A stretch of 64,000 nucleotides of DNA from Agrypnia vestita (GCA_016648135.1 JADDOH010002251.1:124001-188000), one strand, 5' to 3'; counted from the stretch's first letter, positions 1 to 11,548 are shown. A program made the numbers and translations. The notes: generated from the letters alone by a model not told the origin.

Positions 1-800
1 CATCCATATACTGAAACACAACAAAAATGAATGTTATATTCTATCTGAAGTAAATTAGTTCCTTAAGAAAAATATTTTCAATTATTAAAAGATACGTTGA
101 ACGAAATAATTAAAAGAGTCCTTTTGATTTTTTTACCATTTTTCATTTTTCGTAAATTTCTCAGACTTTTGAATTAACTGACTTTCATTAGCCGTTTTTT
201 TGTATATCATAAAAAATATTTTCAACAAAGTAAAATTTCGTTGAAAACAAATTACAGTTAAAAATTTTCCTGACATCAAAGATTTTTAAAAGTTTTTTGT
301 AATAATTCTTTTACAAAAAAAAACAACACGTCTTTAATTTTTCAATTTTTATGTATTCAGCACATTTCAAATTAATTTCTTGTATGAAACTGATTGTATT
401 TATATCATGAGATGTTGGCAAATCAATGTTTACTTGTAAATCACAGAAGAAGATGAAGATGATAATTCAAATGTCTGAAAAACGATCTTACATATATGCG
501 TGCAAAAAGCTCTAATTTAATCAAGCGGCAAGAACCTTAAATAAGACTTATAAAAATAAATATAATATATATATTGGTACTAGAGAAAAGGTAAATCAAG
601 ATAATATGCAAAACAATGACAGATAATAAAGTTTGGAACAAGTAGATGAGTTAGGATGTTAAGGAAAGACTGAGAAAGATATTGAAAGGAGGGTGACTGT
701 GGGGAAAGGAAGGTGAATGAAAAAATCAAAAATGGAAACATCAATCGAAGTAACTAGTTGTAAGTGTTGTAAGTTGAAATCACACTATCAACGCTTACAA
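1..800. other. AT-rich DNA, nothing recognised
   Basis: Homopolymer runs of A and T dominate. Short open frames here have no recognisable composition or motif, so none is called as a gene. A short polypurine stretch lies near 660-720. Confidence 0.6.
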
Positions 801-810
801 CTACGTTTCA

Positions 811-905
811 GCCCTTATGATAGATCCTGCAATGGGATCCGAAACGTCGGCTTGAAAAATCTTGAAAACACGGTAAAATACCCCAGAAAACATAAACCAG
901 AATAT
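811..905 (+). ncRNA. Hammerhead-like motif, family A (decayed), Penelope-like 3' end
   Basis: The core reads CTTATGA (one base off CTGATGA), then a hairpin GATCC/GGATC closed by a TGCAATG loop, then GAAACGTCGG. The leading GCC can pair with the trailing GGC as stem I. The following bases (a CGG-rich stretch then CCCCAGAAAA) match the tail after the better copies at 14403 and 52894. The G5 change in the catalytic core should inactivate cleavage. The 52894 copy sits directly behind a Penelope-like coding remnant, so this is inferred to be a dead 3' end of the same family. Confidence 0.6.
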
Positions 906-1197
906 ACCATATAATTATTATTATGGTTATTGTTATTGTTGTTATTAATACATCGATTATTAATATTGTCGTGCGACCGGATCGTGTACTGGCAACCGGC
1001 ACCCATTGAAAAATAAAACGCCATTTTTCAAAACTCCCAAAAATATATCTATCATCTGAACAATTGACAAGATATTTTTTTCTTTTTTCGGAGTTGACCC
1101 TAAATTTGGTGAGAGGATCCGCGTCTCGGCAGTAACTGCCATTTTAACGGTTATTCTTCGCGACTGATGACCCCCGCCCTTACACGATTCCGCCATA

Positions 1198-1233
1198 AAA
1201 AGTTGGGCCCTCCTTTCTAATGGCCCAACTTTT
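1198..1233. repeat. 12-bp perfect inverted repeat (hairpin)
   Basis: AAAAGTTGGGCC and GGCCCAACTTTT flank a 12-base loop. The arms are perfect in otherwise unremarkable sequence. The neighbourhood (960-1260) is GC-richer than its flanks, and I see no transposon ends next to it. Confidence 0.6.
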
Positions 1234-2945
1234 ACGACGTCCTGTGGGTTACGGCAATGTATCTGACGACAATGCGTTATCCATATTTTTATTTTTTAAT
1301 GTAACGTCTTGCGATGCCTCTGTTGAGCGAGGTCATCCATAAAACGTAATGTAATCATTCCACGGATATTTTAAGCGAAATCTTGCAACCCGGCAAGTCG
1401 GCTCTTGTCTTCTTATATCTCTTCATCTTCATCTCCATTCTAACCCACGGAACCAAGACAATTGCGCGCAGACGACTGTGTGCAAAGCGCGCAGTATAAC
1501 CCTAACAACTGCACGCCGACTTGTGAAATAATCCATGAAAAAGTTTATCTTCATGATAGAAGAACCTGGTTAAAAAACGTCGAGTTTCATCAAATTAATC
1601 AATATTATTTGCAATATAATGATTGATTCGAATATTAAAGAGATGAAATTTTATTAGTTCTTCTTTTTTTATGTCCGTTATATTCATAAAGCTTTAATTT
1701 AGTTAGTATTTACATTTCAACATTGTGAAACACTAAAAAAATAAAAACATACATGAGAATTAGGTCAATATTTATTTTTGTATTGTTATATTGTATTTTT
1801 ATATCTCTCTGCGCATTATTAACGGAACATCCTTACTCACATAATTATAATTTTTTCATCCATTTTAACACCTTTTCTTTACTCCAATATCATCACTTCT
1901 TTTGGAGTGCCGTCTATATTAACGATCGATATTAACTATCAGGATTTTATTTGTTGCCAGTTGTACGGGTTACCATAAAACCTTGGCCTGAGGTGTTTAA
2001 GCCATGCGGTTCTACATGTGCCAAGGACTAATATACTTTTGATTATTTAAATGACAAAGTGCAATGTTTTACAACAGGCCCCCCTCTTGCGGCATCCTGA
2101 GTAATCTCTACGCGTAGCCAGGACATACGCCAAACCATGCACCGCATGATCAACAGGGGTGGGGGAGTCGCGGTTCCTAGGTTGGTGCGTCCGCTGCACT
2201 TTCATACAAAGCTACTTCTGGGGACTGAAAAACTTCTGCATATCAATAACCGGCCGCGCCATTCGTACTCGACCTTACTAAATTCACTCTCAACCACATC
2301 ACTACCTCGTATAATTCTAGTCATGTAGGATTATTTACATGCAACTCAATTCACCATGAATAAACGATAGATAGCTATATATACCAACAAGTTTCTTACA
2401 TTCCATTAAAATTATCGGATGTAAAAATTATTAATCTGATTGCCAAACGGCGAGGAATTACCGGGAATTTAAGAAATAAAATGTAGCGTTGAAGAAACTG
2501 CTTAATGAGTTACAACAGTTTAAAATTACCAAAAAGCAATTTTTTCCTTTTACTTAATAATAGCTTGATTTTCTAAATATAACATAAGTCATCACACTTT
2601 CAAAAATTCCAAAAAAATTTTCTGTTAAAACAATTCGAATTTGGTAAATTTTTAAATTAATTTCGTCATTATTTTGCGTTTTTCTCGAAAACCCCTTATT
2701 CAGACTAGTAGAGGAAGTGTCAAAAACTATTAAGCTGATTATATTAAAAATTTTCATAAATCTTACTTATAACCTTACCTACGTGGTAGAATACATGTTT
2801 TAAAATAATATCCGCTGTTTGATAAAAATTATTTCTTATTTTGCTTACTTTGTTTTAGGAAAAAATTTAAATTATTTTCTAACTGACCTCACTTGCACGA
2901 AAATATTTTTTTTTCGGTGAGCTTTATTAAAGACATTACAGAAAC
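1234..2945. other. Noncoding; GC-richer patch at 1960-2300
   Basis: The stretch 1960-2300 is clearly GC-richer than its flanks but its frames are short and match no family I recognise. The string TACTCGACCTTACTA occurs at about 2267 and again near 4587, hinting at a dispersed repeat. The rest is AT-rich and featureless. Confidence 0.4.
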
Positions 2946-2949
2946 TTAT

Positions 2950-3180
2950 TTATTTAACAGAAAACAATAAATTTTTCCATTCCCATGCGACATGATTATC
3001 TCCACAAGGTTCACACGTCACAAAAAAAATATGTGCTTCATAATAGAAATTAAATAATTTAACAAGAAAAATAATTCGTTGTTTCGTTTCAAACTCAAAC
3101 TCTTGCGACATGATTATCTCAACCAGCTCATATCTTTGCGGGACAGCATGTAACTAGTATTTTCAAAATATGTAATTGCC
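2950..3180. repeat. Diverged two-copy tandem duplication, period about 118 bp
   Basis: GCGACATGATTATCTC occurs at 2987 and again at 3105. The preceding 30-40 bases are also alike (ATTTAACA followed by an A-rich run). It is an old two-unit duplication with no coding content. Confidence 0.5.
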
Positions 3181-3698
3181 GATAAAAAATATTAACTAGT
3201 GTGTGTCGTAAACAATGATAATAATTAGGATTCTGTATGTGCAATATTTATTTTGCAGATTTCAAATTACTACAATATTTATTATATTTGAACAACCTCT
3301 AGAAGTACTTTTTTGAAGATTTCAAACATGCGGTGATGTATAAAACTATGCAACACGGTGCAACATTCGAACTTGATGACCTCACGTGCAACGAACATCG
3401 GATTATATGTGTATTGCCAATATTTACTGGAGGACAAACCCACAAATTCGCGGCCCGGCTGAGTGTCTCTTCGTAAAGTGCACTACATAGCTGGTCAAAG
3501 GCTTTAGTAGCACAGGGATTAGAGTATTTGATAGTATAATCCTAAAAGCATACTGATGTTTCTATTAAAATCGCATTTTCAAATGTATGAGCGTTGCTAT
3601 GAATTATTGCGATCGTTTCGTTTATTTCAATTTTATCTAATTTAATCTAATGACATTTACACCAATAAGGTACTCCAGTTAGTTAGTTTTTAACTATA

Positions 3699-3730
3699 CC
3701 CGATGATGAGAGCGACTCTCAAAACTAAAG
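3699..3730 (+). ncRNA. Hammerhead-like motif, family F (decayed)
   Basis: CCGATGATGAGAGCGACTCT followed by CAAAACT shows a GATGA core half, a GAGAG/CTCTC stem and CAAAAC in place of CGAAAC. The better copy of this family is at 33668. Both core halves carry changes, so activity is unlikely. Confidence 0.4.
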
Positions 3731-3869
3731 AAGTAATAAATAACTTTATAACATTTTAATTAAATTGTTTTATATAATTTAGTATATATTTTTTTATTCA
3801 GTATACATAGATTTAAACGATCTTTTAAAACGGGGTTATTTAAAAAAACGAGCCCATAATAGAATAATG

Positions 3870-4135
3870 ACATATAATTGATGTCTCTTAGAGACGAAGT
3901 TATTTTTTTATATGGGAAAGAGGGGCATTTTAGGGATTTATCGTATGACTGGCATAAGTGATCATTTTACGCAATGTTTCCACCCGACGACAACCACGTC
4001 TATAATTTTTTTGGAAGATGTTTAACTTGCACACCGGCATTGTTTTACTACTGCCACATATGGTCGAAAATTTGTCATTCCCATAAACAAGTACTGATGT
4101 CGCTGTTGGTAATGAGATATCTATATTTTTGATTG
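3870..4135 (+). mobile_element. Dispersed repeat T1, 5'-end copy
   Basis: It begins with the family terminal motif ATGTCTCTTAGAGACGAA and continues with a GGCATAAGTGATCATTTTA segment and CCACCC. The same order is seen at 43017-43345. The same terminal motif also begins the repeats at 38497 and 62416. It is likely a non-autonomous DNA transposon fragment; no transposase is visible. Confidence 0.5.
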
Positions 4136-4289
4136 GAGTTTTTAAAGCAGTATTATTTTTATATGTACCTTCAGAATTATAAACATTACATTAGAAAACA
4201 CCTGAAAATAATTTCAATTTTAAACTCGTTTTTAGTCCAGTTTAAAGAAATCTGAATTGTAGTACTTCTGGTATCTGGTGTTTTGACTG

Positions 4290-4600
4290 ATGAATTTGCC
4301 GACCACCGCCCTAGGCAAAATTAACATGCCACGAGTAGCAAATATACAAGTTCCTTGCAGTATTTCAATATTCAAAGGTGGAAAATTCATATATATATGT
4401 TATATTCCATTTCACCTCGCCCTTTGCAAATCACGGTGCAGTCGCTCCCGTCCGCGCCCGGAGCGGGCAATTTATTTCCTCGGGCGACGGAAAATAATAT
4501 GCAAAAGATATGAGTTTTCCCGGATATTACGAGTTTCTTGAATGCTTCCGTCGTAATATGAAGCGACGGACGTAATGTCCTCTTATACTCGACCTTACTA
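4290..4600. other. GC-rich noncoding island
   Basis: The stretch 4410-4580 is far GC-richer than its flanks. It contains CGCGCCCGGAGCGGGC and paired CGTCG-type words (CCGTCGTAATATG, GAAGCGACGGACG). An 83-codon frame covers part of it but resembles no protein I know. A conserved noncoding or regulatory element is the better guess, untested. Confidence 0.3.
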
Positions 4601-4929
4601 CATTTCTTGTGATTTAGTTTGGGTTCAGTTGTTGTCTTGATATTTGATATTTGTTACACGGAATAAAATGTCTGCGGAATACATTATGAAAGTAAGATTC
4701 AAATACTTGTATTTTTCTGTTGTGGTTTTATTTTTGTTGATACTATTTCGCCGTTCACCGTTGTTTATCAGAAATGTAAATTTTCAGAAAAATTATGTAG
4801 GTAAATATTCATATATAATAAATATTACTTAGGATATAATCAAACATTTCTTTTTATTTATTTTACATTGCTATATACGTAGGTACGACGCAATTATATC
4901 ATGTTTAGAAATGTACAAAATACGTTTTT

Positions 4930-5031
4930 ATGGTCGGGGGCTCGAAGCTTATTCGACGCGACATGACAACAGCAAGTTGGCACTTTTTTATACCACAAGC
5001 GTTTGGCTAATTTTGAAAATAGTAAAAATAT
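4930..5031 (+). mobile_element. SINE-B copy, 5' part (split by a solo LTR)
   Basis: CAGCAAGTTGG followed by ACCACAAGCGTTTGGCTAA and GAAAATAGTAAAAATAT matches the body of the SINE-B family (copies at 13612, 19772, 28083, 59444). The tRNA-like head upstream is badly decayed. The body stops at ATAT where the LTR begins and resumes at 5682. Confidence 0.7.
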
Positions 5032-5681
5032 TGTCATAGATCGTGGCCTTGGGAGATGAATGAAAACACTGGAAATTAATTAGTAAATTATTTTTAATAA
5101 ATTAACAAGGTCAATTTACACGGATTACTTACATACACTTACAACGCTATTCATTAAATTACTCTTTCTCAGTATATCATCGCTGGAAACACTTTATTAA
5201 TCGTTAAAACATTCAATTCTCTCACATAGAAGACACCCTTATTTATTTCGCCACTATCGGTAAGTTCTCACCTGATGTTTTCGCCGGTATTTATCGCTCC
5301 GAAATTTACGACCTTATACACCTGGACATCGCCTCGCCACTCACTTTGCATAGAATGAACAGTCAAAACAAACCAGCCGCGCGGCCTAGACCAGCGCTAT
5401 TTATACGGGAATACGTTGGTTTCGAACCCTCGAGACGATTATTTTCTTTTGTAGTGTTTAGGAGAAGGTTTCCGTCGCTTCTAGGTTATGTTATTTGTTT
5501 AAGCCATAAAATAACATAGAAGCGAAACATATATGGCCGAGCGTTTGTAGATGGATGATGTTATAGATAATATGAGAGTGCCGTAGGCTGTTCTAGAAGG
5601 TAATAGAGGTTTCTATTTTATCGTCGTCATTGACCTATCACGAGAAAGTCTGTACGTAATCTCTTTTACAATTTCGTTACA
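5032..5681 (-). mobile_element. Solo LTR, copy 1 (complete, with TSD)
   Basis: The 650-bp unit starts TGTCATAG and ends GTTACA, so it has TG...CA ends, and it is flanked by ATAT on both sides. Removing it restores the continuous SINE-B sequence TAAAAATATTGATG, which proves insertion. Read on the minus strand it has a TATA-like GTATAAATAGCG (5395-5406) and further on a poly(A) signal AATAAAG (about 5192-5198) before the end. That is the order expected for U3-R-U5. No gag or pol sequence lies nearby, so internal sequence was probably lost by LTR-LTR recombination. Related copies are at 22989 and 61210. A 4-bp duplication suits Gypsy-type elements, but the superfamily is not shown. Confidence 0.8.
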
Positions 5682-5730
5682 ATATTGATGCAACGCGTAT
5701 TCTGTGTCCGCATTTTTATTTTTAAATTCT
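5682..5730 (+). mobile_element. SINE-B copy, 3' part
   Basis: ATATTGATGCAACGCGTATT then CTGTGTCCGCATTTTTATTTTT is the 3' end of SINE-B, continuing directly from 5031 after the LTR is removed. The following A/T-rich stretch to 6210 shows nothing else. Confidence 0.75.
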
Positions 5731-6214
5731 GTGGGTGCATACGGAGCATATGACCATTAAAAAAAATTGTAAAAAACAAATGGATATCCTTACAGTTTAA
5801 ACACTTTATTAAGAAATAGTAGGTATACAAACAAGCAATCGAAATAACAATCACAAATTAAAATAAATATTTATATGTAAAATAAAAATTTATAATAATT
5901 CAGCAAATCGTACAAATATTAAGTATATTAATTTTCTTCTGTCTGATAAAATAAAAATATTGAATTCTTTCATAATAAGCATTGTGTAATTATTTGAATA
6001 AATGGGTAGATAAAATTTAAAATTAATAAATTGGAAGAAGAAATTAGAAAAATAATTTATGCTGAATTCTCTCTATGATCTGTACATGTACATTATAACA
6101 GGAGAAACAAACAACTGAATTATGCTCAGGTTGGCTTTTTACCAGAGCGTTTTATAATATCAAAACTTATGTAAAAAATGTTAAATGAAAACTAACCCAT
6201 AAAACAAGTTTTTA

Positions 6215-6514
6215 TTATACTCCCTTTCTCATTTACTTGTGGAAACAGTTTTGGCGCTTAACCTACGCGTTGAGCTAGAGTCGGGTGACGATACGAAAGG
6301 GAGTAATAAAAAATTTCGAAAAATCCGAAATTATAATTTAATTTTTAATTTTTTTAAACGAAAAATTGTTATGTCATTTTTATCGTCACTACGAGTATGT
6401 CTGCAAAGTTTCAGCTCGATTAGATCACGAAAAAAGGGTTAAAAATTGATCCAAAGTTTTTTCGACAGACAAGCAAGCAAGCAGACGCTACGAGTTAAAA
6501 GAAAGGGAGTATAA
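6215..6514. mobile_element. MITE with 14-bp terminal inverted repeats
   Basis: TTATACTCCCTTTC at the left and GAAAGGGAGTATAA at the right are perfect 14-bp inverted ends of a 300-bp unit. If the outer TA is the target duplication, the ends suit a Tc1/mariner-type MITE. An internal GAAAGGGAGTAATAA at 6293 repeats the terminal motif. A 67-codon frame inside has no transposase features. Confidence 0.75.
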
Positions 6515-6603
6515 ATTGAATTCTTTTACTACAAGTGACAAGTGTTGCCAGTTGTCAGGCCTATATTTCTTCAGAAAAACCGTCGAAAAAGTACGCGTAC
6601 TAA

Positions 6604-6645
6604 TTCAGAGAAGTTTCAAGCACCTGTGCTTGTGGAAACCTCAAA
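6604..6645. repeat. Short hairpin CAAGCAC/GTGCTTG
   Basis: GTTTCAAGCAC, a 2-base loop, then GTGCTTGTGGAAAC form a compact stem. The trailing GGAAACCTC recalls the 3' half of a hammerhead core, but there is no CUGANGA half, so it is listed only as a hairpin. Confidence 0.5.
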
Positions 6646-6779
6646 TCTAACATTTGTGTAAACATGGTTATTCAAAATGATGGACTCAAATGCATACTGT
6701 TACATTACGTGAATTATAATAAATTTGTATGTGAATAATCTACATAGCAATTGAAATAGAAAGTCAGAAAGTTTCGAAT

Positions 6780-6835
6780 CTCACCACTAGATCGCTCATG
6801 CTTCCGCAAACGACCGCTAGGGTGCTCGCGCCGCC
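6780..6835. promoter_or_regulatory. Two tandem CTCF-like words
   Basis: ACCACTAGATCGCTC (near 6781) and CCGCTAGGGTGCTCGC (near 6815) both resemble the CTCF core CCASYAGRKGGCRS, which is shared between flies and vertebrates. They sit about 35 bp apart in the same orientation inside a small GC-rich patch. Neither is a perfect match, and binding is inference only. Confidence 0.3.
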
Positions 6836-6839
6836 AAAT

Positions 6840-8270
6840 AGCCATTTCGCGTCGGTTATGAGTAAAATGTTTATTGTGTTCATTCAATCTCTTCCCTTTG
6901 TACTATTTGTGATATGTATTTGCGTAAGTTTTTTTATTTAACTTTCTTTGTTTTTTTGTTTATTATTAGTTGAGGTGGAATATTGTAATTGATTTTTTAC
7001 CAGCTTTCCTACTAGCTGTAGATCTGAAACTTTTACGTAAAGTGGATGCTTTACAAAATTTAGTTATTTTACACATGATTTGGTCATCATTTCGATTAAA
7101 ATTGATAATCACGTCACTCACATTAAATTATTAAACACGTCACTCACAAACGACAGCCGATAAAAAATCGATTTCAAATGTATGCATAGAAAGCGTATAA
7201 AAGCACGTCTTCAAATTTTTTTTGATTCATTTGTATATTATTTGTTTAAATTTATTTTTTATCATTGTACATACAGGTCCGAATAAGTCTATTACTTTTC
7301 AATATTATTTTCATAGGTGCATTTTGCAATATGAATAATTTTTGCATTTCTTCACTAGTCAAAAATAAAATACAGTAGTAGTTTATTCGAGGAACGATAA
7401 TAGAGTTATTTTTCGTCATTTTAAAATTCAAGGGAGTTAGAAATTTATTTATGTATTTGTTGAGGGTACGTTGTATAGAGAGAGAAACAAAAATTGATTT
7501 CTATTTTTTTAACTATAGCCCAATTTTATAAAATTCATCGACATCAATCGACACTATTTAACTTCTTGAACTTAAAATAGTCTGTTGCCGTGGTTTGAGG
7601 TTTCCTATTTTTTTCTAAATGATGCTTGTTTCCTTTCCTGAGTTCTTGAAACTTTTCTTAGGTTCATCTGCGTGCAGCATTAAGAATGTCATGAAATTCA
7701 ATCATCTTGTAAGTAATATCAAGTAATTTGGCCATGTTCAGATTACTGTATGCTAAGTGCTTGCTCCGTTTGCTCTTTTTTGCATTTTTCTGGTCTTATT
7801 CTTCTGTAGAAGCCATTCAAGATAGTCTTTTTTTTTCAGCCAGTTTTACGCTTTATAAACCAAACCATTTCATTATACAATACAAGGGATCTCACAAAGA
7901 TCTTGTAACACTTCAATTAATCTAGCATATTATTACTTTATAAAGAGTTTTTCATTTCAAAGGGAGTTTTATTACAGAGAGTGACGTCTGTATTTTATGT
8001 GACTAGAAACGAATAGGTACATGATAAATCTTTGAATCCTTTTCAATGATTCTTATGGCAATCTTTTTACGTATCCTTTCTCGTATGAGGGGTAGGTATA
8101 AAAGCAAAGGTAACTATACCAAAAAAAAATTAAATGTAGTCAACTAGGATTACGAATTTACTGGCTGACTTAATAATATAGTATATAAATAAAGTTCTAT
8201 CCCTTCTCAAATCACGTTTCTTAATCACTTTTGAAAGAAAATACAGTAATACCCATCCTCGTATTGTTAA
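6840..8270. other. AT-rich, no gene seen
   Basis: Only short frames with low-complexity composition occur. CACGTCACTCACA is repeated at about 7110 and 7136. No transposon ends, tRNA boxes or splice-bounded exon pattern was recognised. Confidence 0.55.
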
Positions 8271-8498
8271 AAGCAAAGGCAGCAATATCCACTTAAACAC
8301 ATAACACATGCCAAAACAAAAACAGTACAATCACGACTCATTTGCAATAGATTAAAACTTTACAACGACCTACCGCAACAGACCAAAACACTGACTACTG
8401 ACAAATTCAAAAAAGGTGTGACAAAAATGATAAAACTCAGCCAATTACAAAAAATGACTTTGTATCTAAATTATATTATTATTATATTCCTATCTTGA
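8271..8498 (+). pseudogene. LINE ORF2 C-terminal remnant
   Basis: One frame stays open for 75 codons to a TGA at 8496. It includes RLKLYNDLPQQTKTLTTDKF followed by KKGV. This has the spacing of the LYNSLP...FKR segment that ends the reverse-transcriptase ORF of several LINE clades (CR1/L2/Jockey-like). It has no ATG start and no upstream RT motifs, so it is a 5'-truncated copy. AT-rich sequence follows, as in a LINE 3' UTR. The clade is not determined. Confidence 0.5.
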
Positions 8499-11165
8499 AT
8501 CATGTAAAAAATGTTATCCATTAACCTTTTCAGGTTTTTATTATATTTTAAAATAAAAATAATAAAAAAAAAACAATGATCCCCCATAGATGTGTCACGT
8601 GACAAAATGGCCGCTTTATACCAAAGCAAGAGTTGATGTCGATTTTAAACTGAAATATCAAAGCGAAGACAGCAATATCGAATTGTGTAAGTAGTAAAAT
8701 CAGCAATGTTCACTATTTTGTAGAAAACACAGAAATATTCGCATTTAAAAGTTAAATATGTATTTATACATGTTTATAAAAGGAGAACTGAGGTTAACCA
8801 TAAGATTGGTGTTTTATAGAAATTACCTTGAGTAGTGACAGGTTTTTTATACTTTCTATTTATAACCTCAGTAGGATACAGCTGCTTTTTATTTTATATC
8901 CCTCATATAATACAAAAATTAGCTAATTTGAATGAATTTTCCAGTCATTTTCTCTGACGCCGCTCGGAAAATAATTTAGTGAGACTGGCGAAAAGAAACC
9001 AAAGCTTGCGAGGCTTTTTACTGCTTTGACATGCCTCGCAAGTGAATATCTCAGAGTAAGTTCACCGTCACTTGCAACTTAATCAAAGAGGAGACTTACC
9101 AAAGTAAAGCTTTCCCTTTGAGACTTTTGCTCAGAGACAGTCGGAGGGATTTGGATTAACAGCGAATGAAAGATAGTGGTATTGAATGAATTTTTTATAT
9201 TAAAACAATATGGCAGCATGTTAGTTATATGTAATAATATAAATACAAATAATTTATTACGGATTATTAATGTATTCACTAAATTTGAATTCATTTTTAA
9301 AGCGGATACTAAAATCTTACTCTTATTTAACCTTGTGTGTGAAAAACAAATAAAAAGATTAAAAAATACTTCATTTTTCTTTTTCAATTCAAAAATTAAA
9401 AATAAAACGTGAATGATACATTTCTATAAAATTAATATTACAGCACGTATTAAATGTAGAATAACATAAATACACAATACGCAAAACCTGGCAAAACTAT
9501 CCAATTTATTAGACATTGAATAGGGAATAAAACTATCCGATTAATTGATTATCACAAAATTTTATTTTCAGAATAGGTACAAAGATGCAATTTATGAATA
9601 ATCATGTTTTTTTAGTAAATGTTACAAATATAATATATTAAATATTATATTGTGATGAGAATTATAAACCTACCATATCCATTACCGATGGTAGGTCTTA
9701 GTTAATAGATTTATGGTATAATTAATAATTATTACTTAAACTTAAACAATTAAGTTGAATAAGTCATAAAGATATACAAATGATGCAACATATATATCAA
9801 ACAAATATTTGGTTATACGTTAATTGCGAACCCGGAATATTTCTAATGTTTCGCTATTGTAACCATTTCAAATTACGAAAATTTGTACTAGCATATCATG
9901 TAGTCTTGTGAAAATTATACACTTATCATTTTATTTTCAAAGAACTATTAACTATATATAAATATGCGATGTAGGTACTTATGTAATAAAATGGAAAAGA
10001 AATTTTGTATTCTTGTATTGTTTATATCTTACTTACTTAATTTAATATCTTAATTTTTATAACTTAATCTAATGTTTCTTTTTCTATATCTTACTTATTT
10101 AATCTAATGACTTACACTAACGATTTCATTACTAATAGATATATACATGTATGACAATGCCCCCACTTTTAAACACGAGAATAAATTCTCATTTAAAAGT
10201 GGGTAAGCGTGTAATATAAATGTGTATTAAATAAATTATATAGAATACTCTTAAGTTTGTACATTTTACCAAATAAATTAAATAAATAAAAAAATAAAAA
10301 AAACGTGTCGACAAGTTATACAAGGCTTAGCATGATCTTTAACAATAGAAAATATGTATAAATTTAATAAAAATATTAAAAAATAATAATAAATATATTT
10401 TGCTATAAATCCTAAAAGTCTTTGATTTATACATGTAAACATATTTTTATGTGATGTTACAATTTTAGAAGACTTTTTGCATTCGGCTTTGAACATCTCA
10501 GAACTATATTCTTAAATTGCTTGTAAAGAATAAAATAATTTATTTAAAGATTAATAATTTAAGATACAACAAATATATTTAAAAATATAAGACCGGTTAG
10601 ATAAATTTTCTATAACAGCAAATTTTAAATATCATCTAGTTTGAATTTCTGCGGGTATTCTTTCGTATTTTTACGACCTCGACACGCATCAGCTCTGATG
10701 TCATCCAAAGAGGTTACAGAAATAAGACAAAATATCTCAAAAACTCAAAACCAAAAAAACATTATACAATATTATTATAAAACAGCCGTAAAATTCCATA
10801 TATTTATTCGAAACAGACACTTTATTTTGTAGAATGAATTCAAACATTATTCCTCACAATATTACTTCAAATGCTAGACAGGGTAGTATAAAGACATATG
10901 TACATCTGACATGTATGTAAATGGGTGTACGTCAGTTATCCATCAAGATACATGTGCCAGTCAGAAGCTGTTTGGAAGGGTTCTCGGGTCTTGAGCAGAA
11001 TTAAGTTAACCCGTGTCTTGAACACACCCAGATTAAGGGGGAGAGAGTACGCAAAGGCTTTTAAGCCACTTATTTAATCACCAGGTCGTCGAACATTATA
11101 TATATTTACATATATATATATAACCAGTCATATAAATTTCTCAGTTATGTTTTGTAAAAAAACGG
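8499..11165. other. AT-rich, no gene seen; one inverted repeat at 9005-9042
   Basis: CTTGCGAGGC (9005-9014) and GCCTCGCAAG (9033-9042) form a perfect 10-bp inverted repeat in a GC-richer patch (8940-9130). Elsewhere there are only AT-rich runs. Overlapping open frames on both strands near 9080-9410 follow from composition and match nothing. Confidence 0.5.
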
Positions 11166-11548
11166 AACGAATATTAATTTAACTGTAAATAGTTGCGGAT
11201 ATTTTAAACAAACCGTATGTTTTTCCGAGAAACGATTCTCGACGTTTCGTTGAATGCTTATTCAACGTCATCAGGAGGACAACTTTTACCCGCGGAGGTA
11301 GAGGGCGGACTGATTACTGCTTTCGAAGCCGTAAATTATATGCACTTTGTTGTGGAGTGTTCACTTCTTCTTCAATAGATGTCGCCAGTGAGCAATATGT
11401 ACTAGTTACGTCAGCGGACTTAAATGCGACGTCTCTCAAAGGTTCAATCAATGTCGTAAGAACAGGGCGTAAAATATCCGCAACTATTTACAGTTAAATA
11501 TGTCTAACGACCGTAATAACAACCTTAACTCTTTAACGAATATTAATT
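11166..11548 (-). mobile_element. Short hammerhead-bearing retroelement (retrozyme- or Penelope-LTR-like)
   Basis: AACGAATATTAATT occurs at 11166-11179 and 11535-11548, consistent with a 14-bp target-site duplication around about 355 bp. Just inside lie long inverted repeats: TTTAACTGTAAATAGTTGCG near 11178 and its reverse complement near 11480, each extending to about 29 bp. The minus strand carries a near-ideal hammerhead (11232-11279). There is no coding sequence. Penelope-like elements make variable target duplications and carry hammerheads, and small non-autonomous retrozymes carry hammerheads too. The exact class is inference. Confidence 0.6.
11232..11279 (-). ncRNA. Hammerhead ribozyme-like motif, family C (best preserved)
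   Basis: On the minus strand: CTCCTGATGA, then the hairpin CGTTGAAT-AAGC-ATTCAACG, then GAAACGTCGAG. The conserved CUGAUGA and GAAA boxes are both intact. Stem II is 7-8 bp with a 4-base loop. ACGU after GAA would form only a two-pair palindromic stem III, which favours a dimeric hammerhead. GUC provides the cleavage triplet, and CUC/GAG can close stem I. A second hairpin, CGAGAA/TTCTCG, follows at once. This is the copy most likely to be catalytic. Confidence 0.75.

Noticed and set aside
6604..6645. Hairpin followed by GGAAACCTC as a possible hammerhead
   Set aside because: There is no CUGANGA half on either strand. Kept only as a hairpin.
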